This document shows, in pieces, positions 45,620-57,869 of a stretch of 64,000 bases of DNA (position 1 is its first letter; each line of letters starts with the position of its first letter). The position numbers and the translations under genes were made by a program. A model generated the notes under the pieces. The model searched no databases and was not told the DNA's origin. It saw only the letters and a list, made by a program, of their open reading frames with translations. The stretch is taken from positions 544,964,379 to 545,028,378 of the forward strand of contig OY856413.1 of NCBI GenBank assembly GCA_963693085.1. Direction: 5' to 3'. Origin of the DNA: Alisma plantago-aquatica (taxonomy: Eukaryota; Streptophyta; Magnoliopsida; Alismatales; Alismataceae).

Positions 45620-46960
45620 AATTCCATCAATCAAACAAACAACCATGATAAGCCTTTCATATGTCCATCATGGCTCCCATGTGGCTTCACTCTCTCCATG
45701 GTGCTTCCCAAGAACCTTTATCATCTCATATTCTTCCATCTGAGTTCTTTCTTACCTTGGTATCTCGTACCCTCATAGGTGACTCGGGATTTTTCAACCT
45801 CTCAAAAGATGAATAGGTTCAGGGCTCAGTACATGGCTTGGGTACCTCACATAGTGCTCTAGATCGGACTCATGTAACACATTAATCATCATGTTATCCT
45901 GAGGGGTAAGGCTAGATACAACCTTCTCCACCAATCCATCTCAAATGGACCCATATATCGGGGACTCAGCTCTCTCAGCTGTAACTTAGAGGGGTCAGAT
46001 TTTTACATCACATACTCTCCCACAGGGAAATGCATGTCAGTCTGCTTTGCATCAGCTCGCGACTCATGTCGCCTCTGGGCTCTCTCAGCCATTTCCTGAT
46101 CAAAGCGACTTCGTCTGCACACCCTGTGGTTCTTTTCTGACCTTCACAAGGCCTCCTTCACCAACATCATCTTAATGAAGTGGTGACTGACACAACCTCC
46201 CTATAGAACTTCTTGCATCCCGATAAAGGCTATTGTGGTTAACATCACATCTTAAGAATTGTCTCTTTGTATTACCCTAAACTAGCACACTTGCTCTCAT
46301 CAGACCCTCTAGTCTAGATCATACTAACCATTAGTTAGGGGTGATAAGCGGTACTAAAAATGAGTTCTTCATGTACCTACTTCCACCGCATGGAAGTAAA
46401 CCTTCTAATCACGCTCAAGAATTTTTAACTCACATCATGGTGTAGTTGAACCATCTTTCTCTCTTAAGTAGTTCAACTGAATATGTCCCATGACAACATT
46501 CTTTCTTTCTTTCATGCCATCTAGGTAAGGCGATCTACCATAACCCATATTGCACCTTGACCTTCCTTGGTCAAGGGGAGATCTTCCACACCATCCATAG
46601 TGATGAAATCCCATTCCCTCTCAGGAACTCTTTAACCTCTATATCAACCCATTGGGTTACTGGTGTTCGTCCTTCACCTCCTGGCTTGCATGGTGACCAG
46701 CCACGTACAACTTCATCTTAAGCATCTCAAGTACTATTGTCATTTACTATCTTTGTACTATCACGGTGTTTGGTGATCTTAAAACCATGATCTCATGTAT
46801 GTCATGATTCCTCAAGCTTGATACCTTAGAAACCCTAAGCCACTCTCATCAGGGTTTCATCACTTTTCTTTCCAAAGAAGAACATCTGAGGTTCTACAAC
46901 CATCCTTTCATTGCATCAAAGACTAGGCTGGCTATCCAAACAACCACTATTCTTGTTCAA
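45620..46960 (-). pseudogene. Chromovirus integrase and chromodomain remnant
   Basis: Read on the minus strand across frames. The integrase core begins near 46620 with EWDFITMDGVEDLPLTKEGQ and AIWVMVDRLT (first catalytic Asp region, normally ITMDFVTGLP). FSTAYHP near 46350 corresponds to the STAYHPQTDGQSER block. SRADAKQTDMHFPVGEYVM at about 46020-46080 corresponds to the ADxRRRPLxFxVGDxV block, followed by LSPRYMGPFE (about 45960). Near 45660-45760 MIKVLGKHHGESEATWEP matches the chromodomain-like C-terminus (VLWRNH-VEEATWE). There are many stops and frame changes. The chromodomain normally targets heterochromatin. Confidence 0.8.
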
Positions 46961-49676
46961 CAAATCTCGTTATATCTGAGTGTTAGCCAAACTTATCTCT
47001 TTTTGTCAACTTAAGGTTAGCCTAACAACCTCAACTTCTTGTAGCTTCCATCTAAACTAGGTAGCTATATCTCAACTAGAGCATTCATTACCACTCCTTA
47101 TCCTTAGGTGTTATGTAATGTCGAAGACATACACCTCCATGCATTATACTTATCATCTCATCTCAAACTCTAAGTTTGTCTTCATCAAGAAATTCTGAGC
47201 TCATCCTCATGGTGATCAAACTTAACCTTGGTTACCTTGCAAATTCCACATAGCTCTTGAGAAAATATCCTCATAAGATGACTACAGTATTCCTCTTAGT
47301 GTTTGTAACCCATCCATGCATCATTCACTCCACCAAGGTATGTTATCATCTATGTCCTCATTCCTTATAGCAACGTTCCAACTCACATCATCTTTACCCT
47401 TGGTGTGTGGCATGCGTACTGTCCTATCTCTCACTCCCATAACAAGAAGAAATAAGCATTTGGTAGCCGTCCAAATACAGAGTTCTTCCCATTCCAAGAG
47501 TAGAGATGGTACATCCCACCTTGCCAGTACACCTTCAAATCTAAGTTGAAACGTGCAACTCATGTCTCCACATCACAAACATCATGATAACAAAAATTAC
47601 TTTCATGGAAAATTGGTCTCGAACCTACTAGGGTTTACACACAATCCTTGGTCATCTCCTCTGGGTCTATAGGGTGTCGGAACTTTTGGGGTCATCCCTC
47701 TTCCCTCATGCATCCAGAGAGTGCCCTACTCATCTGCCCTTTGGGTCCCATGAGATCATGAAGGTGATCAATCACCTAACCCATGGCCCTCGAACAATAA
47801 TAGTTGTTACCTCCCGACCCTATGGTCATGTGCACCTAGGGAATTAGGCAACTCCTATTTCCATCGGTCTTATCCCCACCTGACCCTAGGATAGACTTAG
47901 GATTTTGTTATAGTACATTTCAACTTAGAACCTTACCCAAGCCTTCATCATCTCTCTCTGCATTCATGGGCCGACTTTCATCCCTTTATATGGGTCATGG
48001 TGATCTGTCTTCCTTGGTCAAGCCCCATACCGGTTACCTCCATGGTATCACATCCACATGCATGTAGAGATGATTATTTATGGGTCTACAGGTTCATTAT
48101 CATGCCATGTACTTTTCACTTAGTTTCCCAAGATCCTATGAGACCTCTTTAGGTTACCTCAAAATCAACAAAACTGGGATACCCCCTATAAATGGGTCCT
48201 TCTCCCAGCTTTGGGTACACTGCTTCCCCTCTTAGGCCTAGGAACCCTATGTTCACCTTTGGGTATCCTGCTGCATGCTCAATCTCTTAACCACGATACA
48301 AGCATGTCCAAGATGTGTCATGTACTTCCATGATACTTATACTCGAGCAACACTTCGGAGTTGAGTCCTCTTCCAGGACAACCAAATAGGTATAAAGCCC
48401 CACAACTGGTTACTTAAACCTCCTCAGGGTCTAAAGCACTCTTTATCTCATCTAGTAGGTAATCACTTATACCGTAGGTACCAGAAGCATCATCCTCCCT
48501 CTACGGTTTGGTTCCTCTAAAGGCAACCAAGATATCATCAGCCTTCAGGGATCAAACATAAGGCAACCACTATCATCCACTTATGTCGCATCATCCCCAA
48601 CTACCCACTGTTCCTTATGTCTCAGAATCTAAGCTTCCAACCTTCTTTGCTTGAGTCCTACTTTTCTCTCTAGAGCTAACTCTACATCCAACCTTACTAC
48701 CCGAGGTCCTTTCTCCATGAAGGATCATGCTCACTAGCATACCTCCACCTGGGTGAAGCCTATGCTCGAACATATGTTTGCTCAAGATCATTCATACCCC
48801 TTTATGCTTATTTCATAAGTCATCCATCATGATCTCTTAACCATGGTTTCATCAAGCTATACCCTACTTTCCTAAGCCCATAGTTTAACTATAGGTTCTC
48901 CTCTAACCTCATCCATGAAGGAGCTATCCTTCACTCTAGCATGCACGACCCTCTCCAGGGTTGGGTCGCTAAAGGTACTAGGTCATATACCCTCTTATGG
49001 CATCCCAAAGGCATGTCCAACCAAACACTCAGTCAACCATGACATCTAACTCATCATGCCCTCTCTCTCTCTAACCTTCACTTAGGGTTAGGGTTAACAT
49101 CATCCTCAAAGGATGTGCTAGGTCTCTAATTTTAATGGAGGTCTCTACCTCCAAGAGTAACTCTCTCTACTCATCCTCCTACCAAGGAGGTCTATCCTTA
49201 GGTCTCTCTTGAGGGTAATGACAACTCGTGTCATACGACCTAAGCATGTATCCATTCCTTTACACTTACTCTATTAAGCTTATGTCCATGACATCTTATT
49301 TACATGCTTTTTATTAATTTAGTGGAGGATTCCTTAATCCTTATCAACCTTACCCATACCTCGAGAGGGTGAGGAGAAGAGAGAAAACCCTAATCCTTAA
49401 GGTCCTTAACAAAATTTGAGTTGATAAGGGATGAACAAGATGAGAGAGTCCTAAAGGTATCTTATTTTGAGTCATATCCTAAGACATCGGCTAGGCAGTC
49501 ACACAATCCGGGAGTCCTCGTATTCTGACTAGCGGTGCAGAGGAAAATATTTCCAGCCCCCAGACGTGATCCTTTTCTAGATACCTCAATCTTTCAGACA
49601 ATCCTCTAATAATTCCCTTGGGTTCTACAGAATTTGTAAAATTTAATAAATATTAAAGATTAAGTGAGGAACCTTT
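46961..49676 (-). pseudogene. Chromovirus gag, protease and RT region, too decayed to delimit
   Basis: By position this should hold gag, protease, RT and RNase H on the minus strand. The sequence shows no open frame above about 80 codons and I could not place the catalytic motifs by eye. It is called from its place between the primer site and the recognised integrase only. Confidence 0.45.
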
Positions 49677-49687
49677 GCTCTGATACC
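49677..49687 (-). other. Primer-binding site of the chromovirus
   Basis: On the minus strand GGTATCAGAGC follows four A residues after the Cassandra LTR end, the correct site and spacing for an initiator-Met primer site. The sequence after it (AAAGGTTCCTCACTTAATC) is unlike the Cassandra interior. Confidence 0.75.
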
Positions 49688-49691
49688 TTTT

Positions 49692-49981
49692 TGTAACGCC
49701 CGGGCCCACTTCCCAAAGCTCTAGTAGAGTTTCAGGAATGATGACTGGACCCACAGACCACCACTAGCCTTAACTGCGCACTTTGTCTACACTGACGTGC
49801 AAGCCAGGATCAACTTCCTGATTGGTCACCCATCCTAGTACTACTCCAAGCTGAGCATGCTTAACTACAGAGTTCTTAGTGATGGGCTCCAAGAAAAGGA
49901 GGTGCACCTTGGTTATATGGGTAGTCCAATCATTCCTTTTAAGATCATGTTATCCGAGGCCTCAAATCCTGGGATGTTACA
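49692..49981 (-). repeat. Cassandra 3' LTR with 5S rRNA-like domain
   Basis: On the minus strand the 5S-like part (about 49813-49890) reads GGAGCCCATCACTAAGAACT, then GTTAAGCATGCTCAGCTTGG, AGTAGTACTAGGATGGGTGA and CC. These are the A box, intermediate element and C box of the 5S internal promoter with small changes. Confidence 0.9.
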
Positions 49982-50233
49982 ATCTCCCCCACTTAGACTC
50001 TTGACGTCCTCGTCAAGGCTCAACTATAAGGCCCCATAATCTCTTCCCCATTTCAGTGCATGCCCACAATGACCCATGGACACCCAGCTCCCGATCACGC
50101 AATGCCAGCGCAAGGGTGGCTACGTCAACCATGGACAGCCCTTTCCTACATGCATGGACCGCACGGCTCAAGACTGGCATGTCATGCCCATGTGGGCCCC
50201 ACCTACTGGAGGGGTTATGGCTTTGATACCATG

Positions 50234-50523
50234 TGTAATGCCCGGGCCCACTGCCCAAGGCTCTAGTAGAGTTTTAGGAATGACGACTGGCCCCACAGAT
50301 CACCACTAGCCTTAACTGCGCACATTGTCCACACTGACGCGCAAGCCAGGATCAACTTCCCGACTGGTCACCCATCCTAGTACTACTCCAAGCTGAGCAC
50401 GTTTAACTACAGAGTTCTTAGTGATGGGCTCCTGGAAAAGGAGGTGCACCTTGGTGATATGGGTAGTCCAATCATTCCTTTTAAGATCATGTTATCAGAG
50501 GTCTCAAATCCTGGGATGTTACA
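50234..50523 (-). repeat. Cassandra 5' LTR with 5S rRNA-like domain
   Basis: Very similar to 49692-49981. The 5S-like domain is at about 50354-50432; AAACGTGCTCAG replaces AAGCATGCTCAG. It lies beside the primer-binding site at 50219-50231, so it is the 5' LTR on the minus strand. Confidence 0.9.
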
Positions 50524-51158
50524 CTCACACATTGTGAAAATTCATGACCTTATGACCCCTTCCACTCCCACATAGACGGGAAACCTAGACCCTAACCCCT
50601 CTTAGAAATAAAGGGATATTGGGGGGCTTCCCAGAGAACAACTCAATTTCCTTTGACAATTGTTGTCCTTTCAAGTTGTTGTAACCAATAGAGAGCCTGA
50701 GCAAGTCCTACCCGCTAAAGGGAGGGATAACAAGGGAGAAACAGTTGTGGGAGAGCAAGTTGGTGACTAGTACACCAAAAAGAGGGACAACTCTTTCCTT
50801 TTTTTTCTACTAGAACAACATGATTTCTAGTTGGTCCATGTGGACTTCTCTAGAGGTGAGGAGGCTATTGTCTGCCGCTAGGAGGACAACATCATCCTGG
50901 AGTCTGTGGTGAGACTAGGAGTTGTTATTTGAGTCTGCTACCCATGGTGAAGACCAGGAGCTACACAGACACCGTCCAAAAAGTAACTAGAAGATAGTTG
51001 CATGACTACTACAATGAGTTTTTATTGATGGACCTGCTCCAGGATCATGTATGCACTTGTTAAACCATCCTTCCCATTACATAGTTGTTGACGAGATCTT
51101 GCTATTATGGGGAATATGAATAGAAAATTTTTCAGTTCTTCTACCTACTCTGGTCCAA
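50524..51158 (+). repeat. Copia 2: 3' LTR, right part
   Basis: This continues the LTR interrupted at 42278. TTGTGAAAATTCATGACC aligns with TTGTGGAAAATCTC of copia 1. GAGAACAACTCA, GAGAGCCTGAGCAA, AAGGGAGGGATAACAAGGG and ACACCGTCCA follow in the same order as 12520-12870. It ends near CTACCTACTCTGGTCCAA, the degraded counterpart of CTCTATAACCCAACA. Confidence 0.85.
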
Positions 51159-51984
51159 TTTTTCCTAGTAATTCCTTCCTTGGTGCACCTTTATCACTAC
51201 ACTCTATCCTAATAAATAGTTTGAAGGATAAGAAAAACATGGTGTTTATGTAAAAATTATTAATTGTAGACTTGATATAGCAAACTTTTTGCTTGACATG
51301 ATAACCCAAAAATACCCACACAAGCCCCCGTATTATGAAATAATGGAACACATTACAAGTCAATGATTGGATTTGAACTCAGATATTTGTCCTATTGGAC
51401 TTCCTCCATTCAATCTATATTATCTTATCCTGGTATAAAGTCAATGTGGACGCTACAACCACAAAAAGGTAGTATACATGGCAGATCCTCATCTTCTCAT
51501 GACAGAGCTAAAAATACTACCACTTAGAACATGCCTAGTGGCTCATATACACCACTACCACCATCTACTTGAGATTAGAATCACGTTGATATCACATATC
51601 ATTTTTCATTCTCGACATTTCTATCTAGAAAATACTAATTAGATTTGTGTACCTTAAATATTTGATGATTCAACAATTTAATTGTTAAATAAAATCTAAA
51701 GTACTTTCTATTTAAATATTTTTGTATATTATCCATTACATATTCTTAATGTAGTACAGATTAACAATATGTAGAATAATGTGCTTAAAGATTACATCTC
51801 TTTTAGTTGTTGTCAAAAACAATATATGGGTAGGCATAATAGTTGGCACCAAACAAATTTTTGATGTTGAATGAGCCACAAATTTTATATCCACAACGGG
51901 TCTACCAACACATTATGCAATAAGGGTACTACATAAAAATATTTGAAATAGGAAGGGATGGAAATGAAGATTGAGAAGAAACTT
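51159..51984. other. Unassigned interval before the Harbinger remnant
   Basis: AT-rich. GAGTTCAAATCC on the minus strand near 51370 resembles a Pol III B box, but no A box at the right distance or duplication was confirmed. It may include the left end of the Harbinger element, whose terminal repeats I could not identify. Confidence 0.35.
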
Positions 51985-53226
51985 TATGTCCAACGTCAAT
52001 CATCATAAGAAAAGGAAATCAAGAGGTCATTAAATTGATGCAAGGCCATGAAGAAAAAATGTACGACATGTTTCATATGATGCCTCCTGCTTTCATGACC
52101 CTTATTTAAATATTAGAATGAAAAAACCTCATACTAAGCACACACAATGTCTCAAGTAGAAAAGTCATTCCATACTTCCCATATTATATTAGATATGGCC
52201 ATACTAACTATAATTTAGTAAAAGACTATGCCATACCAGTGTGACCATTAGTCGCAAATGTAATGAAGTGTCAGAAGTAGTTTCTACCTCAAGTGATGAA
52301 TATATTGCCCTCCCCAAATAGTCATTCATCACACACAACACAATTAAGATAAATACAAGGTTATACCCTTAATTCAAGGTAAGAGTTTTTTATGTGAGTT
52401 ATAGACCACACAACTTGGCAAAATACAAGGTTCTACCCTTACTTTAAGGTAAGAGTTTTGTTAAGTGAGTTATTGACGTAATATGTGTATTGCACTTTAT
52501 TTTTGTGTTACTTAACTGAAGATGCATTAGGTGTAATTTATAGGGCATACAAACCACTACTCATTAATAGGGACAAAAAAACTAGTACTAGAATAGAATG
52601 GGATTCATCTCAATAAAAATTGTGGCGATCGTTAATTTTGATATGGAGTTCACTTATCTCATGTGTGGATGGGAGGGTTTAGCTGCTAACATGCATGTAC
52701 TATGTGTAAGAGTGGATAATGTAGATTTCAGTGTACCATGTGGCTGATATTACTTGGTGGATTCATGATATGCCAACACATTTTAATTTGTTGCACCATT
52801 CTGCAATAAAACATGTCATATGTCTAAGTATCAGGGAGCATGATGTTCATACAACAACAAACATGAGATGTTCAACCATTGACACAAACAAATACAAAGA
52901 ATTGATGAGAGGGCATTCCTCGTGTTGAATAGGAGGTTTGTTATACTTGGACAAAAACCAACGTTTCGGAGAACCCACGAGTGTAAATGTATAGTTTTGT
53001 GTTGTGTACTATATAATTTTATAAAGAGACATCAACTACCACATGAAAACAATGGTGAAGAAGTCCAAATGGATGACGTCGGCCAAGAAGGAGATGAAGA
53101 ACTACCCAATCACCTTACAACTGAAATGGAACTAGGAAAAAGGGATATTGTAAGGGACGACATTGCCAAAAGTATGTTGGATACACAATATGACAGTGCT
53201 AATTGTTTCCCATGTATCTCAAAATA
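51985..53226 (+). pseudogene. PIF/Harbinger transposase remnant
   Basis: This is a DDE transposase of the Harbinger superfamily. The N-terminal helical region reads HEEKMYDMFHMMPPAFMTLI with LSTHNVSS (about 52040-52155). The first catalytic part reads VNFDMEFTYLMCGWEGLAAN at about 52636-52695, the counterpart of DFDM-FTYV--GWEGSAHD. The C-terminal part is FNLLHHSAIKHVI (52782-52820), then 86 bases of unrelated sequence, then ERAFLVLNRRFVIL (52907 onward), PTFRRTHECKCIVLCCVLYN and FIKRH, the usual ERxFGVLKxRF ... ACCxLHNF end. The middle with the other catalytic aspartate is missing. Stops occur at about 52110 and 52925, plus frame changes. Confidence 0.85.
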
Positions 53227-55595
53227 GAATGTTTCTTTAGTATGTGACTACTTTTGTTGGTTTCCTTTAAGCATTGTGATATTTTACATGTATGCGTATG
53301 TATGCCACAACTTATTATATACTATAGTACTTCACATTGCCATCACATGAATAATATCTAGTGATGACTACTCGAATGCCAACATGTCAATGCAGCATAC
53401 ATTACATTATTTGAGTTTACATGGCCAAAAAGTCCTAGTAATGGAAAATTTGAAGGCCACAACCCTCATACACTTGCAATGAGGGGTTCATCCCAAACAC
53501 AAGTACAATAATGATATCGATGCATTGTCAACTATGATGGCATTGAGGAAGGCGATCATAAGACAACTATTTTTCACAAGGATCATCAGGTCTAACTGGT
53601 CAATAGTTTCCAATCACCTTACTTCTACAAAAGAAGACACTATGAGGCTCCTTGTCAATATACATGATTGCATAGTAGGCATGTCTACCTATGTTATAAA
53701 GTGAAGTATACCAGTGATAGTGCAAACTCCATTAGTGAGGATGGGTGGATTAGTTCCTAAAACAACACTTATATCATTGGCATGTATTGATCATTTACTT
53801 CCAATTGCATACGAAACAAGTTTACCTTAGTTTTTATGCATTACAATTTTTGGGGACATCATTGCATTGCATTTTATAGCTTAATAACAATTAGTATTAG
53901 TTCTCCTTCTATGATTTGTCTGTTCTAAGGGTAGTAAAGTATTCTAATAAAATGTAGCAATCCTTTGGCATAAATAATTACCTATGACGTCACATGGTCT
54001 ACGATGCTATTACAGAAGAACTACGACACTCAAGATTAACATAGATGATAAAAAAAACTCTCCAATTAGGGTGTAAAGTAAGACACTTATGGAGATGTAT
54101 CCCATTTGTGTGGTAATACTTGATCATAAGTTCATGTACTATTTCAAATCTCATTCATACTTACAAATAACATCATTTACCCACATAGGAAACCATGAGA
54201 TGTTCATTTCTTCAACAGATAATAGAAATTACACATGCAAAAGAATCAGTACAGACAAAGATTAAGATGATATTGAAAGAGTGCAATGTTGTATGGAATC
54301 AAGAGATGAGCGTTCATGATGTTGTTGATTTAATATTGTTGTTGAAACAGGGTATAGAGCATACATGGAAATGTATGATATTCTACTAATGAAGTTGACA
54401 AACAAAAGGAACTAAAGTGGTAAAATCTTCCACCAACTTCGTCACCAATCTCATGATGGATCAACGAATCATAGGCTTACATGTACTATAAAATTTTCAT
54501 GCACTAATTCCAACTGAACTAGTTTGTTTTGTATAGAACACTACTGAATATCTATTGTTTAGTGTTTTAATAATCTTTTTTTAATATATATAATTGACCG
54601 ATGACAAATAAATGCTTCTTTTCTTGTAAGTAGATGAAAACTATCACATGGACAAACAACATGTTAAGAGAACTCATTCCAGTGATGTTTGAAAAAAGAG
54701 AGACATGGGTGTATATTTTATAATTATCTTTTTGAAGAATATTGAATAAATATTGTGCAACAACTTGCTACATCATTCTACCTCACACTAAGTGTGCAAT
54801 AGGAAATGTATAGTGGGGTCATATAAATTAAGGTTCTACCAATATAAATAAATTCTAGGAGTCGAGGGGTCATCATTGTCCAACCATTGTTGTAGACCGG
54901 TACCAGATTTTGTACAACCAAGACATAATTTTGAATAAAGTTGGGATAGAAATAATGGCCCATAGTAGGTGGTCATATTTTACAACAATGGATGTCAATA
55001 ATGCACGACACGTGATAAGTGACAATGAATCACATAATTGTAACATGACCATGTTAATTTACCATTCACTCTGACTTATGCATCTTTCTTATTGTCATAT
55101 ACATGATTTCATTCTTCATTATGTAACTCACATTCATGCTAAGTGATTTTTTATGTCTTATTCATTTATTCTAATGTCTCACTTTGAGATAGTTTGAACC
55201 ATGTAGACTAAGAAAAAACCTAAATACTATATAAGACTAAATCATGTAATTCAGTCTCTTTTCAAAAAGAATCAGACCATAGTTAGATTTAACTATTCAA
55301 TTCTAAAGATCAAACAAACAAAAGTTAACTTAGAATCAGACTGTACTAAGACTAAACCCTACAATTCTGGCTACTAGCCAAACAGAGGAAATTACAATGA
55401 GACTCTACTAAGACTAAACCTTGCATTTTTGGCTACCAGCCAAACAAATTTAGACCAAGTTTTCTAAACAGAAATAGAGGTCAATCTAGAATGGCTTATC
55501 TCAGTCCCATAGACTAACTCAGTGCACACTAGATTATCACAGTCCTGTGCCAAACAAAGGAGAAGTTAATCCCATTGTCTTCACATTCTAACTTC
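53227..55595. other. Unassigned, probable Harbinger flank
   Basis: The frame at 54195-54389 (64 codons) is not recognised and does not show the Myb-like domain of the Harbinger partner protein. At about 55345-55460 two related segments read CTAAGACTAAACC-TGCATTTTTGGC then TACCAGCCAAAC. GCCAAACA-type wording is common near the ends of Harbinger and related MITEs, so the element may end nearby. Confidence 0.35.
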
Positions 55596-55598
55596 TAG

Positions 55599-55966
55599 GG
55601 CCTATTTGGAAGCGATTGTATCCCGTGTCAAACCGACGTGTCCTAGGTGTTTTTGTGCAAACATAGAATTGTCTATCCGTGGTAGATTGAAGTGGTCGTT
55701 TGAGTCAAAATGGATTAGGATCCATGTTACCACCAACGGAACAGCATCACCTGGAAATAGTCAATCTTGCCCCCATGGATTAACCCTGCGTTAGGTATTG
55801 GTTTTGTGTATTTAAAGCTTGTTTTTTATGTCGGTTTCCAACTTGATACCTCCAACGCCGATTTATGCTTATCTCTTCTCAAATAGGAAATTTTCAGGTT
55901 ACTCTTGTTCTACAGGGTAGGGAAATTAGAAGTGGGGAATTCAAATCTATTCTCAAACAGGTCGCG
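55599..55966. mobile_element. MITE candidate
   Basis: The left end reads GGCCTATTTGGAAGCGATTG; the right end, reversed, reads CGACCTGTTTGAGAATAGAT. They share CCT-TTTG and GATT-G-AT-CCC in matching positions over about 25 bases, like imperfect terminal inverted repeats. Size (about 370 bp) fits a MITE. No clear target duplication was found, so the superfamily is open. Confidence 0.35.
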
Positions 55967-56819
55967 AAGAGAAGATATTAACCTCATTTTACAATTATAG
56001 TTGTAAATATATTTCATAGTGAAAATATAAATAGATTTTTTAGGGAAGATATTAACCCGATAAATGGAGATACCTATGAAATCCATTTTTTGGTTGATAG
56101 GCCTAAACCAAAGTTTGATTACAATTATCTTGAGTTCATGAAGATATTAACCACATTTTCTCTTGTTTGAACTTTTGGATTTTTTCATAACCAACGCCAG
56201 CCTAAACTTTTAAACTATAACCCCGTGTCAAAAGAGGGCATATTATATACCATAATAGGATAGCAACATTGGTATGGATTGTGAGGCTTAAATATGAATA
56301 TGAATTTGAAAGAAAACCAGCTACGGTTATTATTCATGAAGAGCAATATTTACCCAGTCAAAAACAGTAGAAGGTCGAAAGAATAAGAGTATTTAGTCCA
56401 AGTTGAACCATTTTAGGTATCACAACATTGGGTCCACCTTCAGATTTTGTTCATCAAACTTAACATCTAAAGAACTAAGTTGCCATGTTATTCATTAGTA
56501 TTTCCGCAACTTCAACTCTGATTCTCTGAAACTGCAGTTTAGCTACAGCTAGCTCAGGCTTTTCTCGTTTTTATCCCTTTAGAAACCAGACAATCTATTC
56601 ATTTTATGACCGTACGCATGGATAAAACCGGTGCAGCATCTTTGCCATTGGCAGTTTCAAATCAACTTGATGTCCCTTCTTGGACTTATACTTTGTTTCT
56701 TATATTTATGCGCTAATGTTGGATGCATATTTTTGCGTTGTTCTTAATTTGGTTAGCTTAGCTTCCCAGGGTGGTCCAGTAGCATCTGCTTCTTGTTGCA
56801 TCATATTCAATTTTTATGT
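55967..56819. other. Unassigned AT-rich sequence
   Basis: Nothing was recognised on either strand. Confidence 0.35.
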
Positions 56820-57235
56820 ACCCGGATGAGTCAGACATGAGCAATGACTGCGATCAGTTAGATCAGCTGCAATGGTTGATCGGTCAGATCACCATCCTCT
56901 GGAGCGGAGGAGTTCACTGTTGGACTGTAATTCGCTGCCGGCGACAATAATTCTTCGTTACTGCTCTTCTGTGACAGTGTCTTCTGTTGCTCAACTGGGC
57001 GGAGCTGCAGACACCCAAGCATCATGCCGGCCATTCAGTGGTCATCTTGCTACTTGCTGCCTTGCTGCATATACTTGAAATCATGGTGAATGGACACTCC
57101 CATGTGCGGCCGAATAATGCAAATCTAGCTCCGCTCTTAAGTCACAACGACTTCTCTCCCTGAAACAAAACCGCATAAATGTTTTCTATTTTAATTTCTT
57201 ACCCAAGATCGGGACCCTGCTGATGTCGGTCCATG
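56820..57235. repeat. Duplicated segment, copy 1
   Basis: This pairs with 57870-58255 at an offset of about 1.05 kb. Shared stretches in the same order: GGATGAGTCAGAC, GATCAG-CAGATCA-CTGCAA, ATGGTGAA-GGACAC, CCCATG-G-GGCCGAAT-ATGC, CACAACGACTTCTCTCCC and CCTGCTGAT. The frame at 56872-57078 is not supported as a gene. Confidence 0.7.
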
Positions 57236-57869
57236 TACCACTTTATTGACAATTAGATTAGTAGGAGTTGTACTAAGAATTAATAGAAGTGAGACAATGA
57301 CTAAGTTCTAAGCTATAGCCCGTGAATAAATCAAAAGATGTACGTATACTGCAAGACTTGTACTGCCGCACGCTTCTTCAAGTTATTGAGAAATTCTTCA
57401 TTGATAAATAAAAGATGTGAGGACGGATACCAACGAAGCTAGTTCATGATCTTGTTCTATAATCATATGCCGGATACTGCAAGACTTGTACCTTTTTATC
57501 TCGATGTAAATCTTAGAACTTTCAAAATACATCATAATTCCAATTATATTGAAATTATAGCGTGTAAGCATATGATTATATTTCAAGCTACTCGAGTACA
57601 TCGAGAAACCGTTTTTGACTTCATCGAAGAAAACTTGATGAGCGCAGTATGAACTTACAGAATCTCTTTTGTATATTTCTTGTCACAAGTGATGATCCGA
57701 ATAAGACTGTTGCTTCTACGTTAAATATCATGCTTAATCTGTTAGATGGAGCGGAACGACTCTAGAGGATTCCAATAACTCCTATCTAGTTGTGCTTCCT
57801 CTAGGGATGGTTGAATTCACTTATCGGATATTCATAGGAGGTGTCATTCTGATTCGTGCAATGTGTATG
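57236..57869. other. Spacer between duplicated segments
   Basis: Contains TACTGCAAGACTTGTAC twice (about 57347 and 57474). No gene was recognised. Confidence 0.35.

Larger units (their letters stand above)
42279..49691 (-). mobile_element. Chromovirus (Tekay/Del-like Ty3/gypsy), decayed, lacking its own 5' LTR
   Basis: This minus-strand element is inserted in the copia 2 LTR. It has a 3' LTR (42279-45587), a polypurine tract, and a heavily decayed pol with integrase and chromodomain-like wording. The primer-binding site is at its right end (49677-49687). The matching 5' LTR expected to the right of 49691 is absent; a Cassandra LTR starts there instead. ACACAT lies immediately before it (42273-42278) and again at 50527-50532 beyond Cassandra, consistent with a target duplication around the whole composite. 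Confidence 0.75.
49692..50523 (-). mobile_element. Cassandra TRIM retrotransposon, complete
   Basis: Two 290 bp LTRs enclose a 252 bp non-coding interior. On the minus strand the LTR starts TGTAACATCCCAGGATTTGA and ends CCCGGGCATTACA (or GCGTTACA). It contains a 5S rRNA-like domain, the defining Cassandra feature. The primer site TGGTATCAAAGCC (50219-50231) and the polypurine tract GTGGGGGAGAT (49982-49992) are both present on the minus strand. Cassandra elements encode no protein and depend on other retrotransposons; their 5S part supplies a Pol III-type promoter. No clear 5 bp duplication flanks it (CTTTT left, CTCAC right). Confidence 0.92.

Noticed and set aside
49813..50432. Two 5S rRNA-like stretches
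   Set aside because: They are diverged, incomplete at one end and sit inside Cassandra LTRs, so they are not functional 5S genes.
51340..51480. SINE candidate with B-box-like GAGTTCAAATCC on the minus strand
   Set aside because: No A box at the right distance, no tail and no target duplication could be confirmed.
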